Shown here piece after piece: positions 36,201-47,536 of a stretch of 64,000 nucleotides of DNA; within the stretch, counting starts at the first letter, position 1; each line of letters begins with the position of its first letter. Below the pieces are notes generated by a model that saw nothing but the letters and a program-made list of their open reading frames with translations, was not told the origin of the DNA and searched no databases. Source of the DNA: Cunninghamia lanceolata (Eukaryota; Streptophyta; Pinopsida; Cupressales; Cupressaceae); assembly GCA_027924645.1 (NCBI GenBank), contig BSBN01000140.1, positions 14,762,501-14,826,500 on the forward strand. The letters are read 5' to 3'. The translations under genes and the position numbers were made by a program.

Positions 36201-36957
36201 CATGTTGCAAGTTTTCTACTACTGAGGTGGTTATCAAATTTCTTGAGGAAAACATCATAACAAGGTTTGGAGCTCCATATTCATTGGTATGTGATAATGG
36301 CCCTGCATTTTCTTCTCTAAAATTTTCTAAGTGGGCATTTGAATATGGGATAGTTTTAAAATTTTCTTCAAATTATTATCCTCATGGGAATGGTTTAGCT
36401 GAGTCCACAAACAAGATTTTATTAGCTATAATCAAGAAACTAATTGTAAAAAATCCTAAAGAATGGAATATATTGTTAAAATATGTGTTGTGGGTAGATA
36501 GAACTAAGGTTAATTCATCCTTAGGCAATGCACCTTATCACCTAGTTTATGGGACTAATCCCATACTTCCAGTGAATTTAAGAATACCTGTCTGGAAGTT
36601 TGTTAATGAGTATTTAGGATTTGATGATCACAGAGAAGCCAGGATAATCCAAATGTTACAATTGGATGAGAAGAGAGATCAATCCATTGAAAGGTTTGCC
36701 AAACTCAAGCAGTGGTCAAAAGATGGTTTGACAAAAGAGTAAGAGTCAAAACATTCAAAATATCAAACATAGTATTGTGTTGGGATAAAGCACATGAAAA
36801 GAAAGGAAATCATGGAACGTTCAACAAATTATGGTTAGGTCCATTATAGGTCACATAGATAATAGGAGATAATACTTTCAGGCTCAAGACATTGACTAGG
36901 GAAGATGTGTCATTACCTGTTAATGGCCAAAATTTGAAACATTACTTTCAGGCTTGA
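30212..36957 (+). pseudogene. Element A gag-pol, one long broken frame
   Basis: A single frame of about 2,180 codons runs from 30,212 (GTG; the original ATG is probably lost) to 36,742. A one-base slip at about 36,726 leads to the true end ...KHYFQA at TGA 36,955. The order is Gag (PEDHIRIFKKACF, WYVNLPNGYISSW; an Asn/Gln-rich tract; zinc motif CX2HX4HX4C at CRIHNTSAHAELDC), protease (MVDSGASTNVMP), extra RNase H (LKCDGSKSKQ, VAKYEAFIYGL, FLDSELVVRQV, PDALAIVAS), RT (VIYMDDLTVYS), RNase H, integrase (HX-C zinc part, LDFIGVI, VCDNGPAF, GNGLAESTNK) and C-terminal tail. Core catalytic residues are intact. I count about 22 premature stops, roughly two thirds TAG. Gag and pol share a frame, with no shift between them. 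Confidence 0.9.
31376..31510 (+). other. Asn/Gln-rich tract in element A Gag
   Basis: About 45 residues made almost wholly of N, Q, Y, H, G and S, with repeated NQN and YNQ units. It lies just before the atypical zinc motif. The composition resembles prion-like assembly domains; function inferred only. Confidence 0.7.
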
Positions 36958-37888
36958 GGTGAGGGTACTTGGTATGGTGTGTATCATAATGTAAATAATG
37001 TATAGTTTTGTTGGGTGTTGTCTTGTTTTGTTTTTTGTTGTTTTGTTTCGTTGTGTTGGGTTGTGTTTTGTGTTACCTTGGTAGGGATGTTTGTTTTGTT
37101 TTGAAGTCTATAGGAGCAGATTAACAACCACTAAAAACAATAGAAAATTTAGAACATTCAAGTTAATTGTTTGAAACTTATGCATAACTTGTTGTGACTA
37201 TCATGAATGTAGAAAATAGTTTGGGTTGTGAAATTTTGTATTCAATAACTGTGGGTTGAGTATTCAAGGGAAGTTTCTCACAATGGCACACCTAAAATCC
37301 TTGGGTTTGTTGAACATACTAGTGTAGGTGTTAGGTGAAAAATCAGAGGTCACCCTTGCTACCATTACAATTCTTAGCTTAATTTTCACCAAGTGATCAT
37401 TCCTTGCATCATGAAGTTACAATGGTAATATCTTATAAAGTCTCTATCTTACACAAAATATAAAAATAAGTGAATAAATAAAATGGATTTTACTAAAAAT
37501 CTAGATTAAGCTATCTAAGTAACTCTACTGGGGCTATAGATGTTTACTGGTAGTGGGGCTCTACTTAGGAGAATTGTAACGATAACCTTCTCGGGGCTAT
37601 AAACGCTTACTGGCAGCAAGGCTCTATCTGGTTGGCTGTGTGGGAATGACATGATCAACTATGTAGTTTAATATTAGTCACTAGTTTGTTCAACTTATTT
37701 TCAAGATGAGGATTATTAATCATATGCACCCACTTAAACTGAATGGGGAAATTCATGTACCTTATTGAATACATTAGCTCTCAAGTTAAATAATAATCTG
37801 CAGAAAATAAATTTGGAAGTTATGAGTTTGTTTCATTTAGTTTTCTTTAATGGTTTTAATTTAATTATTTTGTTTGGTTTCTAGTTGT
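36958..37888 (+). other. Element A 3' untranslated region
   Basis: Non-coding DNA between pol and the 3' LTR copy. A T/G-rich tract near 37,000-37,100 (repeated TTGTTTTG) and a two-copy repeat at 37,530-37,630 are the only features. No strong polypurine tract abuts 37,889, which weakens the LTR boundary call. Confidence 0.55.
37530..37631 (+). repeat. Two-copy tandem repeat, about 63-bp period
   Basis: GGGGCTATAGATGTTTACTGG at 37,530 recurs in diverged form as GGGGCTATAAACGCTTACTGG at 37,593. Each copy is followed by a related GGCTCTA-T block. Confidence 0.75.
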
Positions 37889-40109
37889 TGTGGTGCTCAC
37901 AACACACCCCATTTTACTTCTTAGCAAAATGAAGACCCCTGCTATGGCTATGGCTTTTTGCCTGTGTGTGGGTTTGCTTGGTGGTAAAAGGGAAAAGGAG
38001 GTAAATGTTACAAACCTTGTTCAAAAAATGAAAAAAATAGAATTAGGTACCAGAGTAGAATAGGGGGTAAATTCTTTGTCAAAAATGAATAGGGGTTCCT
38101 TTTTGAACCATTTCAAAATTCCTAATATTCTGCAAGATATGCGTGTTTTGGTAAAATGCACTATAGGAAGGTTTATATGTTGCATGTACAAGGTCGTTTG
38201 TATGTGGATTAGTTGTCTTAAGTTGCATAGAGTTGGCGGGTTTATGAACCATTATATTTGTATACATATTGCTAACGTTTTATTCTTTACATAGAAATCA
38301 GACCTGACAGAATTCAGAGGTAAAATGGATAATTGCGTAAGTCTGCGGGTTGTATCTCGGGTTGTATGGTTGGCAAAAAGAAAGATAAAAAGTGATATAG
38401 AACATGATATACATATCATGGACCCAAGGAGAATATTAAATTAGTTTTATGGAGGTATGTTTCATGGTTTGTATGTTGTATGCTTTGGGTTATACTTTTT
38501 GATATACATACAGTGCGGAAGTCAAAAAGAATTAAAATGTAATATAAGTAATGCATTGTACCTTAATGTATATTCAAGATGCATTCAATTATATACATAT
38601 ATGGAGCCAAAGAGTTATGTAATGTGGTTTATAAAAGATGAGAAGTCCAAGATGATTATACAAAGGAGTTTGCACGTATCGAGGCTTGTATCTAATAATA
38701 GATACAAGTATTGCTATAACGTTGAAATTAAAGGAGAAAGTAAAGTGGATCCTGTAGATTGTATCTCAAACTTGTATGTTAACAATATACATCTCCGATA
38801 TACAAGCCGACATACAAAAAAGGATACAAATGATTATGCAAGACAGATTTGAAAAAGAAGTTAAATAAAGGAAAGTCTTTGTATGTTTCAGGCAATCTTA
38901 TGTTAATAATATACATCTCCAAGATACAAGGAAATAAAAGACATCGCGGAGGAGGTTTGTATGGGTTGTTTGTATATGCGCTTGTTTCTATGAGACATAC
39001 AAAGAGCGATATACAAATCAAAGATATAAGTACGGATAAGAGAAAAGGGAAATAACATGGTGTATGACTTGTTACATAAGGGTTTGTATATTGAAAAGAT
39101 ACAAAGGGGACATACAAAGAACAACATACAAAGAAAGATACAAGAAAATGAGATGTATGTAGAAAATAAACTAATGGATACAAGATTAAAAGAAAATGCT
39201 GAAATGTAAAGGCCGAAGCCTTAGGCGCATTAATTGTTGTAATTAATGCCAATCTAACACCTAGAAGAGTAAAATTCAAAGGGTTAGGGTAAATTTAAAG
39301 CTATTTTCTTTCAGATTTACATTGTCAAGAATTAAAACTACAGAAAGAAGAATTGCTATGGAAATTCAACAAAATTCATTGCGTGCCAAAATTCCAAATG
39401 CTGGATAGAGTAAAAATGGTAAAGTAAGTCAACGACAGAAGGTTGAGTGGTCAAGAGATACATGTATTTATCTTAAAATGCCGTTACATTTCAATTTGTA
39501 AAAATGTGAGTAAATTTTAGTAATTTCAATGTGAAATGAAAATGTCTATTAAATTACCAGTTTTGTGAATTACCTAGGTTGGGCTAAACAAATGTGAAAG
39601 TCAAAATAGAAAAGACAAATGAGGGTTAGGGTAAAATGGTAAAAAATAGAAAATTCATAGTAAAACCCTAGGTAAAAGGTAAAACAAAAAGTTAAAAGGA
39701 TGCATTTTTCTACAGGATGGCCCCAAAGTAGAAAATGGTAGATACAAGCGGTGAAGTTAAAAAGGAGAGGAAGCCATGCAAAGAAATAGAGAAGGAAGAG
39801 TTGCCATTACATAGAGGGTACCCTTCATTGATCAGTTACACTGGAGTAGGAACCGATACCAACATCAAGAACTATGATGCAAATGATGTCTTACAGATGA
39901 TCACAGTTGCTAACGGTACACCTAACATGAGGTGTATATGGGAGAGTGGATTGTACAGAGCTGTGGGTTTTTTTTGTCTATGGATGCCAGGGATTTGTGT
40001 CTAGAATGCCTATACTTGTATGACATAGCTACCAGGAAAATAATGTTTCATGATAGAATCATTGCAGACTTATCCACGAAAGGTATTGAGAGAACATTCG
40101 GTCTAGAAA
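37889..40109 (+). repeat. Element A second LTR copy, part 1
   Basis: Starts TGTGGTGCTCA and matches 22,910 onward, including the ATACAA array and the ORF-L start. It is cut at 40,109 by element C. The target GGAAA reads AGAAA on this side and GGAAA at 62,610-62,614. The uncut 5' copy near 25,130-25,150 shows the empty site. Confidence 0.85.
39717..40109 (+). pseudogene. ORF-L second copy, N-terminal part
   Basis: The same ATG context as at 24,754, with a TAG at codon 5. A one-base deletion in a T-run near 39,970 shifts the frame relative to the first copy. After the shift the sequence continues DARDLCLECLYLYD ... LSTKGIERTFGLEM, up to the C insertion. The second half resumes at 62,610. Confidence 0.85.
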
Positions 40110-40222
40110 TGTTGGAAATAAGGTAGATAACTAAAAGGGGGGGTGAATCAGTTATCTTAAATATCTTAACTTTCTTTTCTTCTTTAATATTAATGCAGCA
40201 TCAAAACATAAGAGCATACATA
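40110..40222 (-). repeat. Element C 3' LTR, distal piece
   Basis: The 3' terminal 113 bp of the LTR, ending TGTTGG on the plus strand at 40,110. The rest lies at 47,537-48,550, beyond inserted element B. Confidence 0.9.
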
Positions 40223-41304
40223 TGTTGGCAAGAGACACTATATGGATTCATGTATGTTGTCATTGATGGCAACAAAGGTTATCCCACACATCCGCAAGAC
40301 ATGATGAGTCTCTACCGAAAGTCAGATTGAAGAAGTGTTATGATCTAGTAAGCAAGAACAGAGCAGTCAGCAAGGTCTGACAGTTAGGTCTGGATCTCTC
40401 AGAGGAAGTATCTTAGTAAAGTGTGGATTTGGGGAAGTCAAGATGAGTACCTTGACTAATAGATTCCAAGAATTTAGCCTTCGGTGATGGAAGGGTGAAA
40501 AGATATGAGCACTTGAGTGTTGGGTTCCTGTTTGGCAGAGTAGACAGAGGAAGAACTGTACCGACAGAGTGTCAGACCCAAATCCAGAAGAGATATTGCT
40601 AATGACTAAGTTTCTTGAGGTATCATTCATGATTGGCCAACATGATTGATGACTTCTTCAAGCATCTCCTAGATCCACATCACTTGGTAAGCAAGGATCC
40701 AGCCGACAGATCAAAGCTTGGGAAAATATTGACTATTCCGGATGCTGACTAGAAAGGTGGTAAGATTACTTGTATAGATATATATACCAGATGAAATTAG
40801 ATATGAAGGTGTGTTGTGTGAATGTGTAAGTGTGCAAATAAAAGCAGAAGAATAGTGGGAAGGCAGGAAGATAGGTCTAGAATGTGACAGGATAGCTGAA
40901 CCAAAAGAAAGTAAGAATGAAGTCTAGCAGATCAGTTTATTGAGCTCAACCGGAACTGAATCTTAGCATGTGTGGATGCTTCTCATTAGTTCAAACATTG
41001 TGTTATTTTTCTCTCTTGTAGGCAGTCAGCCTCTTGTGAGCTGTATGCTTGGGTAGTGAGCCCTAAATTGGCAGGTGTCATTTTGTACTTCTATTTCTTC
41101 TAACAGAGAATACATTCTTGGGTTAATCACCCCGTGGTTTTTCCCTTAACCAGGTTTTCCATGTCAAAATCATTGTGTTATGTGTATTGACTTTGTGTCT
41201 ACTTTCATGCTTGTTTTCTTTGATGCTGCACTAATTATTAAAGAAGAACAGAAAGTTAAATAAATTTAAGATAACTGATTCACCCCGCCTCTCAATTATA
41301 AACA
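40223..41304 (+). repeat. Element B 5' LTR
   Basis: TGTTGGCAAGAGAC...ATAAACA, 1,082 bp. TATA-like TATATATA near 40,779-40,786. The block at 41,110-41,175 is shared with the LTRs of copia E1. Antisense frames in this LTR recur in every copy and are not genes. Confidence 0.93.
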
Positions 41305-41307
41305 ATT

Positions 41308-41320
41308 GGTATCAGAGCCA
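41308..41320 (+). other. Element B primer-binding site
   Basis: TGGTATCAGAGCC, identical to that of copia E1 and followed by the same AAGTTCCT. Confidence 0.92.
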
Positions 41321-41369
41321 AGTTCCTCCCAATAGAGCCTAACAGTTTGAGGAAGATCTGGGAATTCAA

Positions 41370-42545
41370 ATGGATGTGTATGGTATGAGGGAGCAACTTA
41401 AGTCTGCCCTTGATGATCTTAAGCAGTCAAATTCTAAAGTCAATGAATTGAACGAAAGACTCAAACAGGATGATGATTTCATAAAAGAACTAAAAGAGAA
41501 ACTGAGTCTCTCTATGAAAAAGAGAAAGGAGCTACTTTAGCAATTGGCAAGTCAAGGTGAAGCCAATGATACAAATGGAGATCTGAAAGAGAAAACCAAG
41601 TTATGTGAAAAGTTATCAAAAGAAATCATCATGGTAAGACATGAAATGGAATCAAGAGTTATGAAGTTTACCCAAGAAATTAAAGAGAGAAGAAAATCTG
41701 AAGATGATCTAAGACAATCTCTCAAGGAAAAATCAGACTACCACAAGATGGATAGAATAATCAGACATCTTGAATTTGATCTTGAAGATGCTAAAGATAA
41801 TGAAGAAAAACTTGAGGATCAAATTGTCTCTCTTAAAAGGGATCTTCAAACAGCAAATGAATACAAAGAGAAATTCAAGATAAGCTCTACTCAACTTGAA
41901 GTTCTTCTTGAAAGACAAAAGAGGATAGATGACAAGTGTGGCCTGGGATATTAAAAAGGTGAAAGCTCTGGATCTAGTCAGAAGAATTTTGGATTAGAAA
42001 ATCCAAGGAACAGGCCTAGAAGAGCTCCGGTAAGGCAGCCTAATGCTCAAAGATATCCATCCTTCAATGGATACTGCCACAACTGCAATAACTTTGGTCA
42101 TAAAGCTAATCAGTGCAGAAAGAGAATGAATTAGACTAATACATCCTTCTCCGGATAGTGTTTCAACTGCAAAAGGTATGGTCACAAATCTCATGAATGC
42201 AAAAATGTGCAAATGAACAATTCATTCAATGGTAGATGCTTTGCATGCAATAGAATGGGTCATATGGCTAATCAATGTAGATCAAGAGGATATCAATCAA
42301 ATATGCAAAGAAATGTTGTTTGTCAAATTTGCAATAGATCTAGTCATATTGCCAAATTTTGTAGAAGAAAGAATCAGGACAAAAGAGGTCCAGTGCATAA
42401 TTAGAATCAAGACAAGGGAAAATGAAAAGTGAATGCGGATGAAGTTCAAAGTGAGATGAACAAGATTTGGGTGAAGAAAATAATAGAGAATATAGGGGAT
42501 GGATCTGCACCAGACGCTGGTGCTAATATTCCTTCCAGAAATTAA
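41370..42545 (+). pseudogene. Element B ORF1: coiled coil plus four CCHC zinc knuckles
   Basis: 392 codons in one frame from ATG 41,370 (MDVYGMREQL) to TAA 42,543. About 190 residues form charged heptad-like coiled coil (KELKEKLSLSMKKRKEL, HLEFDLEDAKDNEEKLEDQI). A Gly/Ser-Arg/Pro linker follows, then four CX2CX4HX4C knuckles: CHNCNNFGHKANQC, CFNCKRYGHKSHEC, CFACNRMGHMANQC and CQICNRSSHIAKFC. This is a nucleocapsid-like RNA-binding arrangement, so a Gag-type role in packaging is inferred. I do not see a standard copia capsid. Six in-frame stops occur (41,538 TAG; 41,952 TAA; 42,132 TAG; the TAG before knuckle 2; a TAG and a TGA near the end). Confidence 0.82.
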
Positions 42546-43013
42546 AAAATGAGCTCTGGCTCAGGGGGAGACACAAAGAAAACCATTTTCCCCCAGCCAG
42601 TCAATTGGTGCTAGAACTGACACAAGGAGAGTTGCAGATTAAAGGGTTCATAAGAGAAACATCTAAACAAACTATGGTTAAGATATGGAAGATCCGCAAG
42701 ATGTTTAGATCAAGATTGATCTGGTTATTCAAGTCATCCGAATAATGCAAACTAGAATGACTTAGGTCAAACAGTTATTGCAACTTGGTATTAGGGTTTG
42801 CGGAGTAATATAAGGGTTCTTCTTATTAAACATTTGTTTATTCTGCATTTAAGAAGAAGCAAAAATGAGCGCTATAACAAATTTCCTCAAGCCCATCAAA
42901 GATCATTTGTAGAAGCCGATTCATCCAGAAATCGATCTGGCTCACTCTGTGAAACCTAAAGGCGCAAAAGGTATTTTCCGTTCCTAAATATCTCTATGCA
43001 AATCTCTTTTAAG
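42546..43013 (+). other. Element B spacer between ORF1 and ORF2
   Basis: Contains GCTCTGGCTCAGGGGGAGA at about 42,553-42,571, like the motif after pol in E1. No coding potential recognised. The spacer may mark where pol was lost. Confidence 0.55.
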
Positions 43014-46000
43014 ATGACTTCTCTAAATATTGTGAAGATCACTGATAGGCCTCACCCCAAATTCAAGAAACATCCCTACAAATCCTTGGAAGTAGATCCC
43101 CTAGGAGCATTTTCTAGTGTTCTGCATGGTGTCTTACATATAGAAGATATTAGGGTTTACATTCACGCAAACATTGAAGAATTTAGAGAGTTCAAATTGA
43201 GGGATATCTACCATAAACACCTAATAGATGATTCATTTGAGCTCCAACCCCAATACAAGGCCCTCTGAGACAAGCACTTTGCATAGTGTAGACATTTCCC
43301 CTGCTTTGATAAGGATGAATGGGTCTGGTATGTCTTGAGTAGAATACATGACAACTTCATGTGGTTGAATGGACCATTCAAGATCACAAAAGATACCATT
43401 AGGGCAGTTACCAGTTTGCACTCATCTGGTGGATACCTATTCTCAAATCTATCAAGAATCAGACTGTAAGTGAGGCTACCGGATCTAGGTTTGACAAAAG
43501 AGCAATGACAATAGAAGATATCACTAATCCGGATATCAAGTTTGCCTCCATGATCATTGGATACAAGATATATCATTCTAGCAGGGAGAATTTAGTATCT
43601 AGAACTACTATCTACACTACTTATGAAATGTTAAGAAAGAATTCAGATTATGACTTTTGTCAGCTCCTAAACCAACTATTGGAGAATCTGGAGAAAATAA
43701 AGAAAGATAAAAAGAATTCATTTAAGTATGGTGGGTTAATATTGTGCTTATTCTTCTACTTTATGAATGAGCCACCCGGATCTAGTGGATGGGTATGGTA
43801 GAATGACAGACCGGTTGCCATACAAATCAGGGATTATTTGCATGGACTTGGTGATGACAAAGCACAAAACACAGCTCTCTGGGGTTTCTTCAAAAACTTT
43901 GAGAACATGATGCAAGCTAGAGAGAGAATTCCCCAATCTCTAGTTGAGAAATACAAAGACACAGTATGCTTTATGGTAGAGACTGATCAATGCCTAATGG
44001 AGGCAGTGGAACCAAGAATAGTGTGGATCATGCCAATGGGGTATGAGGTGGATGAGAAAATCATAGAGCTCCATGTTCAGCACATGCTGAGTCAACCAAG
44101 GGATCCCAAGGCAGAAAGGTTTAGAACCTTTGAAGAATTGAGTGTGAAGATCCATGTTGAGCTAAGGCAACTAGAGATGAAAAGAAAGGAAAGAAAAGAA
44201 GTAGAAAACATTGCCAAAAGCTTTGGCATCTCAAAAGAGCCACTTGATGCCAATAGGGAAAAGAAGGAAAGGACTGAGAAAGAGAAGAAAGAGGCAAAAA
44301 AGAAAAGTGTTCTAGTAGAATCCTCCTCCTGGACTAGATCTTCTAGGAGCTCTGCTCCTACCACTGATAAGAGCTCAAATAAATCAAAACTGGAAGCAAA
44401 GTCATCCGGTAAAGCAGAGAGAAGAACTAAGACAAAGGCCACAAGGTCTTACATCAGTCAGAAGGATGATGAAGAGATTGAGTCAGATGAGGAGGTAAGG
44501 AAAATAAGGAAAAAGAAGAAAGTATCAGGTGAACCCTCTACCGGTGAAGACAAGGAAGAGATGGCATAAGAGTTTGTTGAAAAGCCCACTCTATCATTAG
44601 ATGATGTCGTCAAATCAGTTACTGTGGATGGAAACCTTCAACCAATGGCTGAATTCTATGATCATTATAATGAGGCTGACCAAAAGATCTTGTAGGAAGC
44701 AGTAGTCAAGTATCTGAATATCTACAATAAGGCTTTTATTGAAATTATATCTCTTATTCCCAAAAGCCTAGAGAAAGAGTTAGAAATAAGAAAGAATAAT
44801 GCTATGGCAAAAGATCTTGAGATCCGAGAATAGATAGCCATTCAGCTATATCCTTCAATTGATTCAAAGCAAATGAATATGATCTTTAAATATTGCAAGA
44901 ATGAATCAACTTATGCTCGGAGAAACTGACAAAATAATACTCAAGATTCAACATTCCTATTATAGAGGACTTGGGTGTTGATCCCTCAGCTACAAGTGTT
45001 GAAAAATAATCTACTAGGGCAATGACAAAAGAAGTAATGGACACTGGTGAAGAAAAAGATAAGGACTTGGAATCCTCTGCTCTAGAAGAGGTGGCCCATG
45101 TACAAACAAACATCACTCCTCTGGTTTCCCTTGCTGACTCTGGATCCAAAGGAGAAGAAAGAATAAAGGATAAAGAAAAAGGAGTGAAGGAAAAATAAGA
45201 TGACAGTACTAAGGTTACAGAAGGAAAGAAGACTTCAACAGAGAAGACCACAACTGTTAGTGATAAGAGTGTAGAAGGAGAGAAAGCTCCAAGAGACAGC
45301 TCTAAGACTGCAGACGAGAAGAAGAATCTATCTCCGGCAAGAGACACTATAGAAACTGTCAAAGAATTCTTAAACAAAGAGACAATGGAGATTGATGAAC
45401 CAGAACTTCTACAAGGGCCATTTGATTTTGATTCTCTTTCCCCAGTACAAACAATGACGATAGCTTCATTTGCTAAAGCAAAGGCTAAAGAAAAACTCCT
45501 AAAGTCTCACATAGAAGGCTGTGAGCTAATAGAAGTTGCATCTGGAGTATTAGAAAAGATCATACCATCTTTTCAGAAGGATCCCTTAGCCTCCTCATCT
45601 AGTAATCTCAAATCTCTAGTCAATAGTGTTACCACACATTTTGATTCCCTAGAGAAGTCAGTAGAAGATAAGGTCTGGAAGGAATTTTTGGCAAAAATAT
45701 TATCAGAGGTACACGGGTTAATAACTAATGATAGGAGGAATATGAATATTGGGATAAAGAGCTTAGAAAATGCTCTTAAAGATGGCAGGGAAATGTACAA
45801 ATTTTGTTTATCATGGTCCAAAGTAACATTGGATATTGAAAAGAAAGTGAAAGAACAAGAGGACAAACTGAAAAAACTCTCTATGAATTTTGATCCTCTC
45901 TCATCTTCCATAATAAATCAAGAATGTCAGACTATTGCAGTCTTGAATGAAATGAAGAAGCTTGAGAAGGAAAAGAAAAATAGAATAAGCAGGTTGGGTG

Positions 46001-46211
46001 AACTTAGAGGGATAATTATCCCTAAGTTAGAGGCCATAAAAGAAGCTTAGATCATAGCCCAGACCAGTGATCCAATAGATCTAAAAAGGGCAGATGCATT
46101 TACATTCCTGTTGAGTGGTCACATCTCAATTTTGGATAGGATGAATCAAAGTTGGCAATAAAATTCACCCAATTGAAGACAACTTTTGCAGACATACTTC
46201 AGTATATGTAA
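43014..46211 (+). pseudogene. Element B ORF2, unknown, about 1,066 codons
   Basis: Starts MTSLNIVKITDR and ends ...LQYM at TAA 46,209. Residues about 1-330 look globular (DPLGAFSSVLHGVLH, ASMIIGYKIYHSSRENL, FKYGGLILCLFFYFMNEP, DYLHGLGDDKAQNTALWGFF). A basic Ser/Lys-rich stretch and long charged helices follow (KKLEKEKKNRISRLGELRGI). Stops at Gln or Trp positions, a one-base loss near 43,440 and a deletion near 44,905 break it. No enzyme motif is seen. Its place after a CTCAGGGGGAG motif, where some copia elements carry an env-like ORF, is suggestive only. Confidence 0.75.
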
Positions 46212-46442
46212 GTATGCTATATATATATATTTATGCGGCTAAGTATAGTTGACTTTTTGAGAATTTTGGTGTACGGACCCTACCCTTTGCCATTGATGTC
46301 AAAGGCGGAGTGAGGAGCAGTGAAAAATGAGGAATCTAGCTAAGGGGGAGCTTTGGAAAATGTATATAAAAATAGAGCATCTACCAAGCGGAAGTATAGT
46401 GTGACACTTAGTCATTTTTCACTAAGTGTTGCCATCAATGCC

Positions 46443-46454
46443 AAAGGGGGAGAT
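46443..46454 (+). other. Element B polypurine tract
   Basis: AAAGGGGGAGAT directly before the 3' LTR, identical to that of copia E1. Confidence 0.9.
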
Positions 46455-47536
46455 TGTTGGCAAGAGAAACTATATGGATTCATGTATGTTGTCATTGATG
46501 GCAACAAAGGTTATCCCACACATCCGCAAGACATGATGAGTCTCTACTGGAAGTTAGATTGAAGAAGTGTTATGATTTGGTAAGCAAGAATAGAGCAGTC
46601 AGCAAGGTCCGACAGTCAGGTCCGGATCTCTTAGAGGAAGTATCTTAGTAAAGTGTGGATTTGGGGAAGTCAAGATGAGTACCTTTACTAATATATTCCA
46701 AGGATTTAGCCTCCGGTGAGGGAAGGGTGAAATGATATGAGCACTTGAGTGTTGGGTTCCTGTTTCGTAGGGTAGACAGAGGAAGAACTGTACCGACAGA
46801 GTGTCAGACCCAAATCCGGAAGAGATATTACTGATGACTAAGTTTCTTGAGGTATCATTCATGATTGGTCGACATGATTGATGAATTCTTCAAGCATCTC
46901 CTAGATCCGCATCACTTGGTAAGCAAGGATCCAGCGGACAGATCAAAGCTTGGAAAAATATTGACTATTCCAGATGTCGACTAGAAAGGTGGTAAGATTA
47001 CTTGTACGGATATATATACCAAATGAATTTAGATATGAAGGTGTGTTGTGTGAATGTGTAAGTGTACGAATAAAAGTAGAAGAGTAGTGGGAAGGCAGGA
47101 AGACAGGTCTAGAATACGATAGGACAGGTGAACCAAAAGAAAGTAAGAATGAAGTGTAGTAGATCAGTTTATTGAGCTCAACTGGAACTGAATCTTAGCA
47201 TATGTGGATGCTTCTCATCAATTCAAACATTGTGTTATCTTTCTCTCTTGAATGCAGTGAGCCTCTTGCAAGCAGTATGCTTAGGCAGTGAGCCCTAAAT
47301 TGGTAGGTGCCATTTTGTACTTCTATTTCTTCTAACAAAGAATACATTCTTGGGTTAATCACCTCGTGGTTTTTCCCTTAACCAGGTTTTCCACATCAAA
47401 ATCATTGTGTTATGTGTATTGACTTTGTTTCTACTTTCATGCTTGTTTTCTTTGATGCTGTACTAATTATTAAAGAAGAACAGAAAGTTAAATAAATTTA
47501 AGATAACTAATTCACCCCCCCTCTCAGTTATCAACA
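46455..47536 (+). repeat. Element B 3' LTR
   Basis: TGTTGGCAAGAGAAAC...TATCAACA, followed by TSD ACATA. It pairs with 40,223-41,304. Confidence 0.94.

Larger units (their letters stand above)
40223..47536 (+). mobile_element. Pol-less LTR element 'B'
   Basis: 7,314 bp with a perfect TSD ACATA (40,218-40,222 and 47,537-47,541). It has LTRs of about 1.08 kb, a Met-tRNA primer site, ORF1, ORF2 and a polypurine tract, and no pol. It is inserted in element C's 3' LTR. The LTR pair differs at roughly 15 of the first 250 positions by eye. Confidence 0.95.

Noticed and set aside
24754..36957. TAG/TAA read as Gln (a ciliate-like code)
   Set aside because: Stops fall mainly at Gln sites and frames stay open, which mimics reassignment. 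However, CAA and CAG are also used, TGG-to-TGA/TAG and Asp-to-Asn changes accompany them, and copies differ in which sites are stops. Mutational decay in a plant explains this better.
40367..40630. Minus-strand ORF (MNDTSRNL...), repeated at 46,599-46,862 and in part at 54,959-55,174
   Set aside because: These are antisense translations of B and D LTRs. They recur because the LTRs do.
44092..45911. Minus-strand Ser/Phe/Leu-rich ORFs opposite B ORF2
   Set aside because: Shadow frames of Lys/Glu-rich coding sequence on the plus strand. The same occurs opposite ORF-L at 26,547-28,952 and opposite D ORF2.
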